NCBI GenBank assembly: GCA_038227045.1
Contig: JBBRQD010000004.1
Location: forward strand, 62,001 to 126,000
DNA from: JANXLS01 sp038227045
GTDB taxonomy: Bacteria; Planctomycetota; SZUA-567; H5-PLA8
Length of the DNA: 64,000 bases
Direction of reading: 5' to 3'
Shown here: piece by piece, positions 52,614 to 62,141 of the stretch
Numbering within the stretch: position 1 is the first letter of the stretch
Layout of the letters: every line of letters starts with the position of its first letter
The notes under the pieces: model-generated
What the model saw: only the letters and a program-made list of their open reading frames with translations
Told to the model about the DNA's origin: nothing
Database searches by the model: none
Position numbers and translations under genes: made by a program

Positions 52614-53906
52614 TCACTTCATCCAAATAAAAACAGGCGCTTCGCCCACCGTCATTTCCAGCGCTTCCCCGGCAACTTTGAACTCTACCGTCTCTACCGC
52701 CTTATCGTTCAGCGGCATGCGCTCGGTCCTTTCGGGGCGCAAGCCGTTTAGCGGAAGTGTGATCGACGCGTTGCGGTCTGAATTCGTGGCGCTCCAGATT
52801 GCCCAGACCTTCTTCGTCGAATCGGTGCCATTGACGAATTCGTATGCGTACGTGTCGCCTGACTTTTCTTGAATGACTTTGGAGAAACGAAAATCGCCGA
52901 GGGTCTTTTGCAGATGCGCGACGGCGTGATAGGCCGGTTTCGGCTTGAAATCGCGCGTCAGGCCCGACGCGCCGTGGACTTGCGGTTCGTCCTTGTCGTT
53001 GAAAAAATAAATATACGCGCGCGCGACCGGCATTTTTGAAAAGACCAGAAACGAGCGGACCAACCACTGCGCCTGCTGCGTCTCAGTGCTGCCCTGCCAC
53101 TTGGCGAACGTGCCGGTCTTCGGCGCGGGCTTCGTCGAGGCGTCCCAGCCGAATTCGGTGATCCACAGCGGCTTTCCGGGCGCGTGTTCGTCGCGCCACT
53201 TGAGCGCATCACCGACTTCGTTCAAATACTTCAATTTCGGGTCTTCCGGATAGGAACGCCGCCACGTCGGCCACGGTTCGGCCTCTGCATAGACATGAAT
53301 GTTGATAACGTCGTATAAGTCGCTCAAACCCTCGAAACAGCTCAGGCTCTTCGCGTATGCGTGGCTCTTACCCGGCACGGTCGCGCAGGTGACGATGGTC
53401 ATTTTCGGATCGCCCTCGCGCACGCCGCGCGCCATGGGTTCGAACAGCGCGCGATACACGTGATCGTCGTACGAGCCAGGTTCGTTGCCGATTTCGATGG
53501 ACGACACCAGCGGCGTCGGCGAGGACGGCCCGAACGCTTTCGCGAACGCCAGTCCATACGCATGCCCATCACGGCCGGGATCCTGCCACTTGTCGTGCTT
53601 GATCGATTCGATCATCAGACAGGCATCGATGACATAACCGCTCTTTTTCCACGAGCCATAGACCTGGTTCCAATTGACGCGGTTGCGGGCCTCGGGAAAA
53701 ACTGTCTTAAAAGAAGTATCGTTCCCCAAGTCCCATTCGACCGGATGGTAATCGCGCACAAGCCGGCACACAGGCTTGTACAATTCGGGTTTGAATTGAA
53801 CGGTGTGCCCGTTGACCCCCATGAAGTCTTTGAATAGCGGCTTGGGTTCTTCGGCGAATAGAAAAAATGAGGACACGAGCAACAGAACGCAGGACAGTAT
53901 GCGCAT
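52614..53906 (-). CDS. Secreted clan-A glycosidase-like protein
   Basis: A 430-residue exported protein (signal peptide to about residue 19). It is a TIM barrel of the GH clan A type, most like GH39/GH5 relatives. The acid/base Glu is in I-E-I-G-N-E-P-G near residue 140, and the nucleophile Glu in W-I-T-E-F-G-W-D near residue 250. A C-terminal beta domain of about 80 residues follows. It probably cleaves a plant or algal polysaccharide outside the cell. The specific substrate cannot be named. Confidence 0.83.
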   Translation of the reverse strand: MRILSCVLLLVSSFFLFAEEPKPLFKDFMGVNGHTVQFKPELYKPVCRLVRDYHPVEWDLGNDTSFKTVFPEARNRVNWNQVYGSWKKSGYVIDACLMIESIKHDKWQDPGRDGHAYGLAFAKAFGPSSPTPLVSSIEIGNEPGSYDDHVYRALFEPMARGVREGDPKMTIVTCATVPGKSHAYAKSLSCFEGLSDLYDVINIHVYAEAEPWPTWRRSYPEDPKLKYLNEVGDALKWRDEHAPGKPLWITEFGWDASTKPAPKTGTFAKWQGSTETQQAQWLVRSFLVFSKMPVARAYIYFFNDKDEPQVHGASGLTRDFKPKPAYHAVAHLQKTLGDFRFSKVIQEKSGDTYAYEFVNGTDSTKKVWAIWSATNSDRNASITLPLNGLRPERTERMPLNDKAVETVEFKVAGEALEMTVGEAPVFIWMK

Positions 53907-53981
53907 GAGGATTTTATTTCCGAAATACTTGGATTCGATGCATACTACCTTTAGCTGATTCTCACTTGAGATGCGCCGCCA

Positions 53982-55184
53982 TTAACACTTCCCTTTACCC
54001 TTGCGCTTCGCTTCCGCCGCCAGTGGCATGCTCCAGACTCGAATAAATCCTTCCGCCGCTTCGTTGTCCAACTGGTCACGGTAGGCGGACGTGCCGGTGT
54101 GGTATAGGCTGCATTCGCTCGACCGCGCGGTAACCGTCGCCTGGCCCTTGTAGAGCCGCATGCGCACTTTGCCGCTGACGCTGGCGTTGAGGCGCTCGAA
54201 GAATGCATCCAGCGACTCGCGCAGTTCGCTGTACCATTGCCCATTATAAACGCAGCGCCCGTAGGCCACCGCCAACCCATCGCGCACTTGCAGCGATTCG
54301 CGCGACAGTGTCATCTGCTCCAGCCCGCGCTTGGCCGCATACAGCGTTGTCGCTGCCGGCGATTCGTAGACTTCGCGCGACTTGAAGCCGATCAGTCGGT
54401 CTTCGATAATGTCCGCGCGGCCGATGCCGTGCGCCCCGGCGAGCTGGTTGAGCTGCTCGATCAGGTCCGACGACTTCATCGCGTTTCCATTCAGTCCGAC
54501 CGGCAGTCCCTGCTTGAATTCGATCTCGACTTCGGCCGGATCGTTGGGCGCTTTCAGCGGCGAGACGGACATCGTGTAGGCGTCTTCCGGCGGCGGACAG
54601 GCGGCATCGTCCAGCGCGCCGCATTCGATCGCCTGGCCCCACAAATTCAAATCGTACCCGCAGCGCAGACCGCCCGATTTGGGCTTGGGCAGCGTCAGGC
54701 GTTTGGATTGCGCGTACTTGATACGCTCCTCGCGGTTCTTGTATTCCCACTCGCGCAGCGGCGCGATGATCTTCAGATTCGGGGCGAGCGCGGCGATCCC
54801 CGCTTCGAAACGCACTTGGTCGTTGCCCTTTCCCGAGCAGCCATGCGCCACGTGCGTCGCGCCTTCCTCCTGCGCCACGCGGACCAGTTCGCGCGCGATG
54901 AGCGGACGCGAAAGCGCCGACGCCAGCAGGTAATTCTGCTCGTAATGAGCGAGCGCACGAAGCGCGTTGGCGATGTAATCTTTGAAAAATATCTCGCGCA
55001 GATCCTCGACGCGCGCGGAAATCGCGCCGGCCCGCAAGGCGATTTCGCCCAGCTCTTCGAGATCCTCGCCCTGCCCTAGATTCACGGCCAGCGCCACCAC
55101 ATCGAAATTGCGCCGTTCCTTCAGCCACGCAATGGCCACGAGAGTGTCGAGGCCGCCTGAAAATGCCAGTACGCACTTGGACAT
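53982..55184 (-). CDS. argG: Argininosuccinate synthase
   Basis: A 400-residue enzyme that joins citrulline and aspartate with ATP in arginine synthesis. It shows the PP-loop A-F-S-G9-G-L-D-T14, the G-C-S-G-K-G-N-D-Q-V-R-F-E box, the P-L-R-E-W strand, and the family C-terminal Y-H-T-G. Length and order are normal. GGAGGAA lies upstream of the ATG at 55184. No argH or other arg genes are adjacent. Confidence 0.96.
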   Translation of the reverse strand: MSKCVLAFSGGLDTLVAIAWLKERRNFDVVALAVNLGQGEDLEELGEIALRAGAISARVEDLREIFFKDYIANALRALAHYEQNYLLASALSRPLIARELVRVAQEEGATHVAHGCSGKGNDQVRFEAGIAALAPNLKIIAPLREWEYKNREERIKYAQSKRLTLPKPKSGGLRCGYDLNLWGQAIECGALDDAACPPPEDAYTMSVSPLKAPNDPAEVEIEFKQGLPVGLNGNAMKSSDLIEQLNQLAGAHGIGRADIIEDRLIGFKSREVYESPAATTLYAAKRGLEQMTLSRESLQVRDGLAVAYGRCVYNGQWYSELRESLDAFFERLNASVSGKVRMRLYKGQATVTARSSECSLYHTGTSAYRDQLDNEAAEGFIRVWSMPLAAEAKRKGKGKC

Positions 55185-55423
55185 AATGCAAATTCCTCCA
55201 GTTTCAATTATGACGCAAGGTGCGCTTGGATCAAATCAAAAACGAGTTCGGTCGATGGGCTTCCGCCCATTCCGTGGCTGAATTCCATTGATTATCCGAA
55301 GATGCAGTCTCGAAAACGCGAGTTCCATTTCGCTCTTTTCGAAGCGCAGTCGAACGAGTAAAATGCCCACTTCATTTTCACTGTTCACGTTTACTGGAGC
55401 ATCTAACACGAGGAGATTCTGGC

Positions 55424-55651
55424 ATGGGCACCGATTCCGAACCCCACGAACTGCCGGACCCGTTGCGCAAGGAAATGGCCGACGCCTATTTTCGCCACAT
55501 GATTTACGGAATTCTATGGGCGGGCGGCGGCACCCTGGTCACGCTGCTGACGCTGTCCAGCGGACGTGGCGGACTCATTTTCTGGGGCGCGATCATCTTC
55601 GGAATTTACGATTTTTTCAAAGGTCTTATCGGTTGGTTGAAGTACCGATAA
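55424..55651 (+). CDS. Small two-helix membrane protein
   Basis: A 75-residue protein with two predicted transmembrane helices (about residues 27-46 and 50-70) after a charged N-terminus. AGGAG lies seven bases before the ATG, and the codon use is gene-like. It has no known domain. It may be a small regulator or subunit; no partner is clear. The 239 bases between argG and this gene hold only promoter-like A+T patches. Confidence 0.7.
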   Translation: MGTDSEPHELPDPLRKEMADAYFRHMIYGILWAGGGTLVTLLTLSSGRGGLIFWGAIIFGIYDFFKGLIGWLKYR

Positions 55652-55789
55652 CGCGGCCATTTTTTTCTGGCGATGCTGTGATCACCTGCAAAATGTGAGC
55701 GACGAATTGTGGAAAAGCACTATACTGCACATGTTGCGGCGCGTTTCTTGGCGCCTTAAGGCAGTAATTTCCGCGAGGCTTTTGCCACC

Positions 55790-56239
55790 ATGCCCAAAGC
55801 GATTTTTGGCCGTCCAATCAATGCCGTGACCCCTGGCGGCACGCACATCGGCGTCAACGTCGTTACGCTGTTCAAGGGAAAAGTGGTCTTGTTCGAAAAG
55901 CCTGGACTGCCGGGCGGTCCCGAAGTCGGCGACCTCTGGTTCCCATGGGATTATCTTGAATTCGGCGAACAGCCCGAAGTCTGGGCCAAGCACGTGTTGA
56001 AACAATGGGGCAAGGTCGAGCCCAAAGAAATGAAGCTCGCCGAAGTGTTTTCCATGGTTCCACCGGGAGAGGACTGGAACCTGGTGTTTCAGTATGTCGC
56101 CGAATTGAAAGCGCTGCCGAAGAATGGCGACAACGTCAAGAACATCAAAATCATCGAGCATGCTCAGCTTCCGCGCATGGTCGGATGGCTGCGCCGCAGC
56201 GATGTGAAACGCTTCCTCACCGCTGTAGACATGGATTAG
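55790..56239 (+). CDS. Nudix-fold-like protein lacking the Nudix box
   Basis: A 149-residue soluble protein. The pattern V-V-L-F-E-K-P-G-L-P-G-G-P-E-V-G-D-L-W-F-P-W-D-Y-L-E-F-G-E-Q then a helix, followed by N-L-V-F-Q-Y-V-A-E-L, resembles the strand order of Nudix hydrolases. The catalytic R-E-x-x-E-E is absent, so hydrolase activity is unlikely; it could bind nucleotides or ADP-ribose-like ligands. I am not sure of the fold. It sits alone on the plus strand. Confidence 0.65.
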   Translation: MPKAIFGRPINAVTPGGTHIGVNVVTLFKGKVVLFEKPGLPGGPEVGDLWFPWDYLEFGEQPEVWAKHVLKQWGKVEPKEMKLAEVFSMVPPGEDWNLVFQYVAELKALPKNGDNVKNIKIIEHAQLPRMVGWLRRSDVKRFLTAVDMD

Positions 56240-56288
56240 CAAATCAATTTGAACTTGGAGCGTTTTCGCTCGACGCTTAACGCCCTCT

Positions 56289-56660
56289 TTATTCCGGCTT
56301 ATCCTTTGCATCTTTCGGCGCGTCCGTAACGGCGTCTTTTGTAGTCTTTTTGGTCGCGTCCTTTACGACTTCCTTGCCGCTTTCGATGGCTTTTTCGGCA
56401 CCTTCCTTGCCCTTTTCGTATAGTTTTTCGGCGCCTTCCTTGCCTTTTTCGTAGACCTTCCCGGCCCCTTCCTTGACGTTCTCCAACACGACCTTGCCCT
56501 TTTCCTGCGCCATTTCGGTATCTACTTTGACTTTCTCTTGAACAATGGAAATGTCAGTATTCATCTTCTCTTTGTTGACGGAAAAATTCAGCCAGCCAAT
56601 GTACCACGCGCCGACCACCAGCAATCCGACAACGATAAACAGCACAAAAAACTTTTTCAT
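56289..56660 (-). CDS. LEA-like repeat membrane-anchored protein
   Basis: A 123-residue protein with one transmembrane helix (about residues 3-20) and a long amphipathic helical tail of imperfect 11-residue repeats (Y-E-K-G-K-E-G-A-E-K-L/A). This pattern is typical of late-embryogenesis-abundant or apolipoprotein-like stress proteins. The C-terminus is Lys/Asp-rich. GGAG lies upstream of the ATG at 56660. It is probably a membrane or desiccation-stress protein by analogy; this is inference. Confidence 0.78.
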   Translation of the reverse strand: MKKFFVLFIVVGLLVVGAWYIGWLNFSVNKEKMNTDISIVQEKVKVDTEMAQEKGKVVLENVKEGAGKVYEKGKEGAEKLYEKGKEGAEKAIESGKEVVKDATKKTTKDAVTDAPKDAKDKPE

Positions 56661-56751
56661 CTGAGGCTCCTTAAGTTTAAGACCGACAACACACAACGGA
56701 CTTAAACTAGCACATTTTCAGCCATTCGTAATAGAAAATGGCACGGCTCTC

Positions 56752-58299
56752 CTACTGCTTGCGCAACACGAACGTGCCGTCCTCCCAACCACCCTGCACA
56801 CGCGTCGCGTTCATGAACGATTCCCGAAACTTGACGATTTTTCGGTCTTCGCCGATATTCATTCCAGCGTTGACGCCCGTGTTGAAATGAACAGTGTTTG
56901 CGATCAACACCGACGTCGAATCGAATTCGATCGATGGATTCGTTCCATTGAATATGCCCGCAAAGGTCACGTTCACGCTCGTGCCTCCCAGTGTTGTCGC
57001 GGTAATTGCGCAGATCGTGCTGGAAAAGGGCGCTTGCGTCAGGATGGTTTCCGCTCCGCTCACGCTGCCGCTGCCGCTCAGGATTTGCGTCTTGCCGCGC
57101 AGCGCCGCGATCAAACTCGACGGAAACGAGAGCGACACCGTGAAGCTCTCGCCAAACACGCTGCCCGGACAGAGCCTGCTCGGATGCTTGCCGATGAACG
57201 TGCCGGTCCATGTTTCGGCGCGCGAAATATTGCCGGGAGTAGTCGCGCCCGTCACGCCTGTCGGCTGCTGAAACGTGAATGTGCCCAACGCGCCCGCCCC
57301 TGAAAATGTGCCATCGAGCACGGTGGGAAAAACGGGATTCAGGCTGGGCGTTCCGCTGAATGAAATCGTGCCGCTGTGCGTACCGCTTTGCGAACACCCC
57401 GCGGCCACGGCCAACTGCTGCGTCGTGAACGACAGATTGCCGGAATCGTCGAGCGTTCCCGCGATCGTCCCCGTGCTGGCGTCGTTGCCGGTGACGATGC
57501 CGAACTTGACCGTGACTTTGACCTGCACAGCCGCACAGTCGCCCGCCGCGATGTTGACCAAGTACACGCCATCGTACTTCCCAACCGACGCCGCGCCCAA
57601 AAACGTGAAGGCCTTTTTCCGTCCGCCGATCAGCGCGGTGCCGAGCGCCAGCACGAGCTGGTCCTTGGCGGGGTTGTAATGCGCGGCGGCAAAGCGCGGC
57701 GGATTGCTGGTATCGCCCTGTTCGTACACGACGCCATACCCGTCGCCGCGTTGATTGAACAGCAATTGTCCGCCCACGGCCTGAGTCAGATCCAGCGCAA
57801 AGTCCTGATCCCCTTGAAGCGCAACCACTTGCCGGTCGCTGGAACGATCGCATTGGAAAAGCAAACTGGTCGGCAAGAGCGTTTTGAAATACTGCCCGCC
57901 CGGAACGGGCTCCGCGCCACTGCGCAAGCCACCCTTGAAGGATTGCCCCGGTCGAGTCGCCAGCTTGAGCGTAATTGACGTATTGCCGGGTGTGGCGTTG
58001 CCGCTGAGTGGGCCGGAAAATAGCGACGCATTCGTGCGCTGATTGAGCAGCGCAAAGACGCCAGTGATATGGCCGGAGGCATCCACCGGCGCGCTGCCTT
58101 GGATGGCCACGATCCCGAACAGCGGCATCGCGGCAAGTCCCGTGAAATTGCCCGCGCCGTCAAACGTCAGCAGCAACGTGCCTTTGCCGCCGAGCACATA
58201 TTCCCCGGACGGTTGAGCAGCTTGAAGGGACGAAAAAACGAGTGTCGATGCGAGCAGAAAATGCCTAAACGCAATTGTAATATTCTTGTCATCATGCAT
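56752..58299 (-). CDS. Secreted beta-rich hypothetical protein
   Basis: A 515-residue exported protein (signal peptide to about residue 25). The mature part is rich in Gly, Thr, Ser and Val, with repeated units of the type G-T-L-L-L-T-F-D-G-A-G-N-F-T-G and G-T-I-A-G-T-L-D-D-S-G-N-L-S-F that look like beta-solenoid or sandwich strands. Two clustered Cys residues (A-A-G-C-S, S-R-L-C-P) may form disulfides. Unknown function; possibly a surface or adhesion protein. ATG 58299 places the signal at the N-terminus. Confidence 0.75.
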   Translation of the reverse strand: MHDDKNITIAFRHFLLASTLVFSSLQAAQPSGEYVLGGKGTLLLTFDGAGNFTGLAAMPLFGIVAIQGSAPVDASGHITGVFALLNQRTNASLFSGPLSGNATPGNTSITLKLATRPGQSFKGGLRSGAEPVPGGQYFKTLLPTSLLFQCDRSSDRQVVALQGDQDFALDLTQAVGGQLLFNQRGDGYGVVYEQGDTSNPPRFAAAHYNPAKDQLVLALGTALIGGRKKAFTFLGAASVGKYDGVYLVNIAAGDCAAVQVKVTVKFGIVTGNDASTGTIAGTLDDSGNLSFTTQQLAVAAGCSQSGTHSGTISFSGTPSLNPVFPTVLDGTFSGAGALGTFTFQQPTGVTGATTPGNISRAETWTGTFIGKHPSRLCPGSVFGESFTVSLSFPSSLIAALRGKTQILSGSGSVSGAETILTQAPFSSTICAITATTLGGTSVNVTFAGIFNGTNPSIEFDSTSVLIANTVHFNTGVNAGMNIGEDRKIVKFRESFMNATRVQGGWEDGTFVLRKQ

Positions 58300-58611
58300 G
58301 AAAAAGTGTTCCACGTTTAGGTTGAAGAGCGCTCGGATCGGTTTGCGCAGTATAGTGTCTTTACAGAGAGAAAAACTTCCATTTTTCCACGCATGCCATT
58401 TGAATTTTAGTGGGCGCAAGGCGCATTGCAATTTGCACGAATTCGTGGGCCTGTTGAGCGGCGGGCGGTTATTAAAGTATTGATTTTTGAGCACGCGACG
58501 CGTACAGTTTTTGGACTTCAAGAAATCACGAATCATGCCGCACGGGGCAGGATTCAAAGCGCCGCGCCGGCTGCGTGGCTTCGGGAAATATGATGGGGGT
58601 TCGCGGGCATT
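58300..58611. other. Intergenic stretch without a recognised gene
   Basis: A 312-base divergent gap between the secreted protein (-) and the SAM decarboxylase (+). No convincing coding frame, tRNA or terminator is seen; promoters for both genes are expected here. Confidence 0.6.
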
Positions 58612-59097
58612 ATGAAAACGCTTGGAAAGCATCTGTTGTGCGAGTTGACGGGTTGCTCCTCTGCAAAGTTGAGCGGAGTGGAATGCGTCAAAAAAGAGAT
58701 TTACGCCGCGGCCGCCGCCGCCAATGCCACGGTTCTCCACGGTTATTTTCATCAATTTGCGCCGACCGGCGTCAGCGGCATGTTATGCTTGGCCGAGTCG
58801 CACATTTCCATACACACCTGGCCTGAAACCGGCTATGCCGCCGTCGATATTTATACCTGCGGCGACAAGGCCATGCCGCACCTCGCCATCGAGTATCTCG
58901 TCCTGGCGCTCGAAGCCGAGCAGCATCATGTCCTCGAAATGTCGCGCGGAGTCCACGACGACGGTGGCCGTTACGTCAGCGTGCCGGTTGAAAAAAAACG
59001 CGCCGCAATCGTGGAAAGCGATCCGGACGCGGAAGTCGTCCAACGCCCGGTAAAACCGCACGCAAGAACCAAATATAAAGCATTGCCCGTCGACTAA
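58612..59097 (+). CDS. speH: S-adenosylmethionine decarboxylase proenzyme (SpeH type)
   Basis: A 161-residue pyruvoyl-dependent enzyme that makes decarboxylated SAM for spermidine synthesis. It matches the Thermotoga-type SpeD/SpeH: self-cleavage before Ser63 in A-E-S63-H-I-S-I-H68-T-W-P-E, with His68 and Cys83 (Y-T-C83-G) in the positions known from that enzyme. A C-terminal extension of about 30 residues is Lys/Arg/Val-rich. The speE-like gene is 19 kb away, so the pathway is split. Confidence 0.93.
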   Translation: MKTLGKHLLCELTGCSSAKLSGVECVKKEIYAAAAAANATVLHGYFHQFAPTGVSGMLCLAESHISIHTWPETGYAAVDIYTCGDKAMPHLAIEYLVLALEAEQHHVLEMSRGVHDDGGRYVSVPVEKKRAAIVESDPDAEVVQRPVKPHARTKYKALPVD

Positions 59098-59110
59098 ACG
59101 CAAGTAGGAC

Positions 59111-59177
59111 GGGCTGCCAGCCCCTCCGTTATCGGACTGCGTTTTGAATTGAAACGGGACGGACTGGCAGTCCGTCC
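59111..59177. repeat. Two short GGxCTGxCAG-type palindromes
   Basis: GGGCTGCCAGCCC (59111-59123) and a perfect 9-bp stem GGACGGACT/AGTCCGTCC with loop GGC (59157-59177) lie just after speH. They may form a terminator or be a small palindromic intergenic element. Confidence 0.65.
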
Positions 59178-59328
59178 TGCTGATGAATATCGCCCACTCC
59201 GCCACCTACACCTACCACAAACGTGCATTGCGAATCCCCGTTTTCCCGCAAATTTTTTTCTCCTGTCCTTTTCTGGGCGGTTTATCTGTATAGTCTTTGT
59301 TTGCGTATGGACAGGAATCTCATCGACA

Positions 59329-62103
59329 ATGCATGTGACGACTCGTTTTCAGTCTGGCAAGGCCGCGATAGCCGTGCTATCGGTGCTGTTGTTCGTAAGT
59401 GTCGTGGCGTTGTTCTTCCACGACATTTATAAAACCTGGAATCGCGCCTCCTCCGAGCCGGCCGCGCGCACGATTGCAGCGGCCAGTTTGCGGCAAGTCA
59501 ACGACCCGGCCAATGGCTGGTTCCCATTCAAACGCGAACCGGTTTATGACTGGGAGGACGGACTGCAAGGCTGGATGCTCGAAGAAGAGAATCCGCTGGC
59601 CATGGCGCACGGGGCCATGCGCCCGGTGTCGACCAATCCCGACGAAGAAACCCCGCCCGGTCCGACTGAAACGCCCGGCACGTCACCTGAAGTCACCTCC
59701 GGAAAACTAAGCCTTTCAGACGTGCGCGCCAGCCAGGGCCACAAAGCGCTTGCGGTGCCTGTCCATTTCCCCGATCCCGCCACGATCTTCCGCTCGAATT
59801 CGCAGCAGGCCGACGAGTACCGCATGATCGGCGTGCGCTTTATCGCCTATGACGTGTACCTGCCGCCCGACTGCCCCGGTTTCGTCGGCTGCCTGTTTTT
59901 CATGAAGGACAAAGACGGGCTGTGGTATCAGGCCCGCTCCCGCGCGGCGCTGATCCCGGGCGAATGGACGACGGTCACCGCCGACATCCGCGGCGGTTCG
60001 CCGGACGTGACGCCGCTGGGGCACCAGGGCCAGTGGGACGACAATCAGGCCTCGCAAATCCGCACGCTCGGCTTGACATTTTATGGCGACAAGAAGTTTA
60101 CCGGAACCTTGATGGTCGACAATTTCAAAGGTTGGGTGCGGGCGAATAAATTTCTGCAAAACGCGACCAGGCCGGCAACAACTGCCGTTGCCGATCCCAA
60201 TAAGCCCACCGCTTCATTGTCGTTGGAAGATCGCGCTCAAAAATACAAGGATCCGCCGCCGCACGTGCTCAATCTGCGCACCGATCCGCCGGCCGTTCTA
60301 ACGGCCGATGGCAAGACCGCCGCGCCTCCGACAGTCAAGAAATTCGAGACCTTTACGGTGCGCTTCGAACTCAACCGCCAGGTCGACAATCCCTTCGATC
60401 CGGCTCAAGCCGACATCGTCTGCGAAGTCGAGACGCCCAGCCACAAAAAGATCGAACACTTCGGATTCTGGTATCAGGATTACGATCGCACGGATCGCTT
60501 CTCCGGCGACGACCTCGCCCCCATCGGACGCCCCGAGTGGCGCGTCCGCATCACCCCGCGCGAAGAGGGCCAATACACCTACACGCTGAAGATTCGCATC
60601 AAGGAAGACACCGTCGTCGTCCCCGCGCGCACGTTCGTTTCGCTGCCGTCGTCTGAAAAAGGCTTCGTGCGCGTTTCGAAACAGAATCCGCAGTTTTTCG
60701 AATTCGAGAACGGCGAATTCTTCTACCCCATCGGCCATAATTTGCATTCGCCCGTGGACATGCGCTGCTGGCAGCAGATTTTAAAGAGCGAAGCGCCGGC
60801 CGGACGCGGTTTGCCGATGTACGCCGACTTCTTCCCGAAGATGCAGAAGGCCGGCGAAAACACCGCCGAAATCTGGATGGCCTCGTGGTGGGTGGGCATC
60901 GAATGGACCACCAAATGGCGCGACTATTACGGGCGCGGGCGCTACAGTTTGCAGCACGCCTGGAAGCTCGACACTCTATTGGAGATGGCGCGCGAACACG
61001 GCATTCACATCCATCTGGTGCTCGACAACCACGGAAAATTCAGCACGTATTGCGACTGGGAATGGGAACTCAATCCGTACAACGCGCGCACCGAATCGGC
61101 CAACGGCGGCGTCTGCCCCCACGCGGGCGATTTCTTCAGCAATGAAACCGCGCGGCTCTCGCATCGCAACAAATTGCGCTACATCGCCGCCCGCTGGGGC
61201 TCCGATCCCACAATCATGGGTTTCGAACTCGTCAGCGAATTCGATCTCGTCGGCGAAGACCCGGCGAACAAGCGCTCGCAACGGATTCGCCCCACATTTC
61301 ACAAATCGGAAGTGGCGCGCAGTTGGGTGCATGAAATGATCGAAGCGTTGAAGAAGTACGATCCCTACGATCACTTGGTTTCGAATCATTACGCGACGGA
61401 TTACCGCTGGGTGGACCCGATCCTCGCCAAGGATAAAATGGAAGCCGGAGGGCCGTTGTTCGATTACATCGTCACCGACGCCTACCGCCAGACCGTGCCG
61501 GGCGGCTATGTCGCGCCGGCCCGCGACATGCAGGCGTGGTATCAGAAAACCATCGCGCCGTACGCGCAGAAGCCCTTCTGGATCACCGAATACGGCGGGG
61601 ATTTCAACGGCGCCACGGAGACCTGCCTGGATTCCGACGTCCATTGCGGCCTGTGGGCCACATGGATGACCGATGGCGCAGGCACGCCGCTGATGTGGTG
61701 GTTCGATTTCGTCGACCAGCGCAATCTCTACACGTATTACAGCGCGTTTTCCAAATACATCGCCGGAGAAGATCGCCGCGGGTTGCAGGGAGTGACGGGC
61801 GGAACCCACGATGGCACGATGGGCTTCCAATGGTATCGCTGGCCCACGGGAGCCTACGCGTGGGCCTACGATTCCGAAGCGATGCGCTCGATGCCGCCGG
61901 TCGCCGCGCGCCAGCAATACAGCAGCGTCAAGGAAGTCTTGACGGGGCTGCAGGCCGGCAATTATCACATCGAATACTGGGACTGTTACAAAGGTGAAAT
62001 CGCAAAGACCGAAGACATCGCCATCGCGAGCGGCGAGCCGCTGAAGCTCGCGTTCCCGACGTTTACGAACAATATGGCGGTGAAGGTCAAGCTGGCGAAA
62101 TAA
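59329..62103 (+). CDS. Membrane-anchored DUF5060 / clan-A glycosidase-like protein
   Basis: A 924-residue protein. One N-terminal transmembrane helix (about 13-33) is followed by a beta-sandwich carbohydrate-binding-like part (about 60-280) and a DUF5060-like beta domain (about 330-460: V-R-F-E-L-N-R-Q-V-D-N-P-F-D, E-G-Q-Y-T-Y-T-L). A large TIM barrel follows (about 480-830), with candidate acid/base Glu in F-E-L-V-S-E-F-D and nucleophile Glu in W-I-T-E-Y-G-G-D, and then a short C-terminal beta domain. It is probably a surface-bound polysaccharide hydrolase. ATG 59329 is chosen because it starts right before the anchor; AGGA lies about 12 bases upstream. Confidence 0.84.
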   Translation: MHVTTRFQSGKAAIAVLSVLLFVSVVALFFHDIYKTWNRASSEPAARTIAAASLRQVNDPANGWFPFKREPVYDWEDGLQGWMLEEENPLAMAHGAMRPVSTNPDEETPPGPTETPGTSPEVTSGKLSLSDVRASQGHKALAVPVHFPDPATIFRSNSQQADEYRMIGVRFIAYDVYLPPDCPGFVGCLFFMKDKDGLWYQARSRAALIPGEWTTVTADIRGGSPDVTPLGHQGQWDDNQASQIRTLGLTFYGDKKFTGTLMVDNFKGWVRANKFLQNATRPATTAVADPNKPTASLSLEDRAQKYKDPPPHVLNLRTDPPAVLTADGKTAAPPTVKKFETFTVRFELNRQVDNPFDPAQADIVCEVETPSHKKIEHFGFWYQDYDRTDRFSGDDLAPIGRPEWRVRITPREEGQYTYTLKIRIKEDTVVVPARTFVSLPSSEKGFVRVSKQNPQFFEFENGEFFYPIGHNLHSPVDMRCWQQILKSEAPAGRGLPMYADFFPKMQKAGENTAEIWMASWWVGIEWTTKWRDYYGRGRYSLQHAWKLDTLLEMAREHGIHIHLVLDNHGKFSTYCDWEWELNPYNARTESANGGVCPHAGDFFSNETARLSHRNKLRYIAARWGSDPTIMGFELVSEFDLVGEDPANKRSQRIRPTFHKSEVARSWVHEMIEALKKYDPYDHLVSNHYATDYRWVDPILAKDKMEAGGPLFDYIVTDAYRQTVPGGYVAPARDMQAWYQKTIAPYAQKPFWITEYGGDFNGATETCLDSDVHCGLWATWMTDGAGTPLMWWFDFVDQRNLYTYYSAFSKYIAGEDRRGLQGVTGGTHDGTMGFQWYRWPTGAYAWAYDSEAMRSMPPVAARQQYSSVKEVLTGLQAGNYHIEYWDCYKGEIAKTEDIAIASGEPLKLAFPTFTNNMAVKVKLAK

Positions 62104-62141
62104 AACCGCCATTGAACGCGGATGAATCCCGCAGTTTTGTG

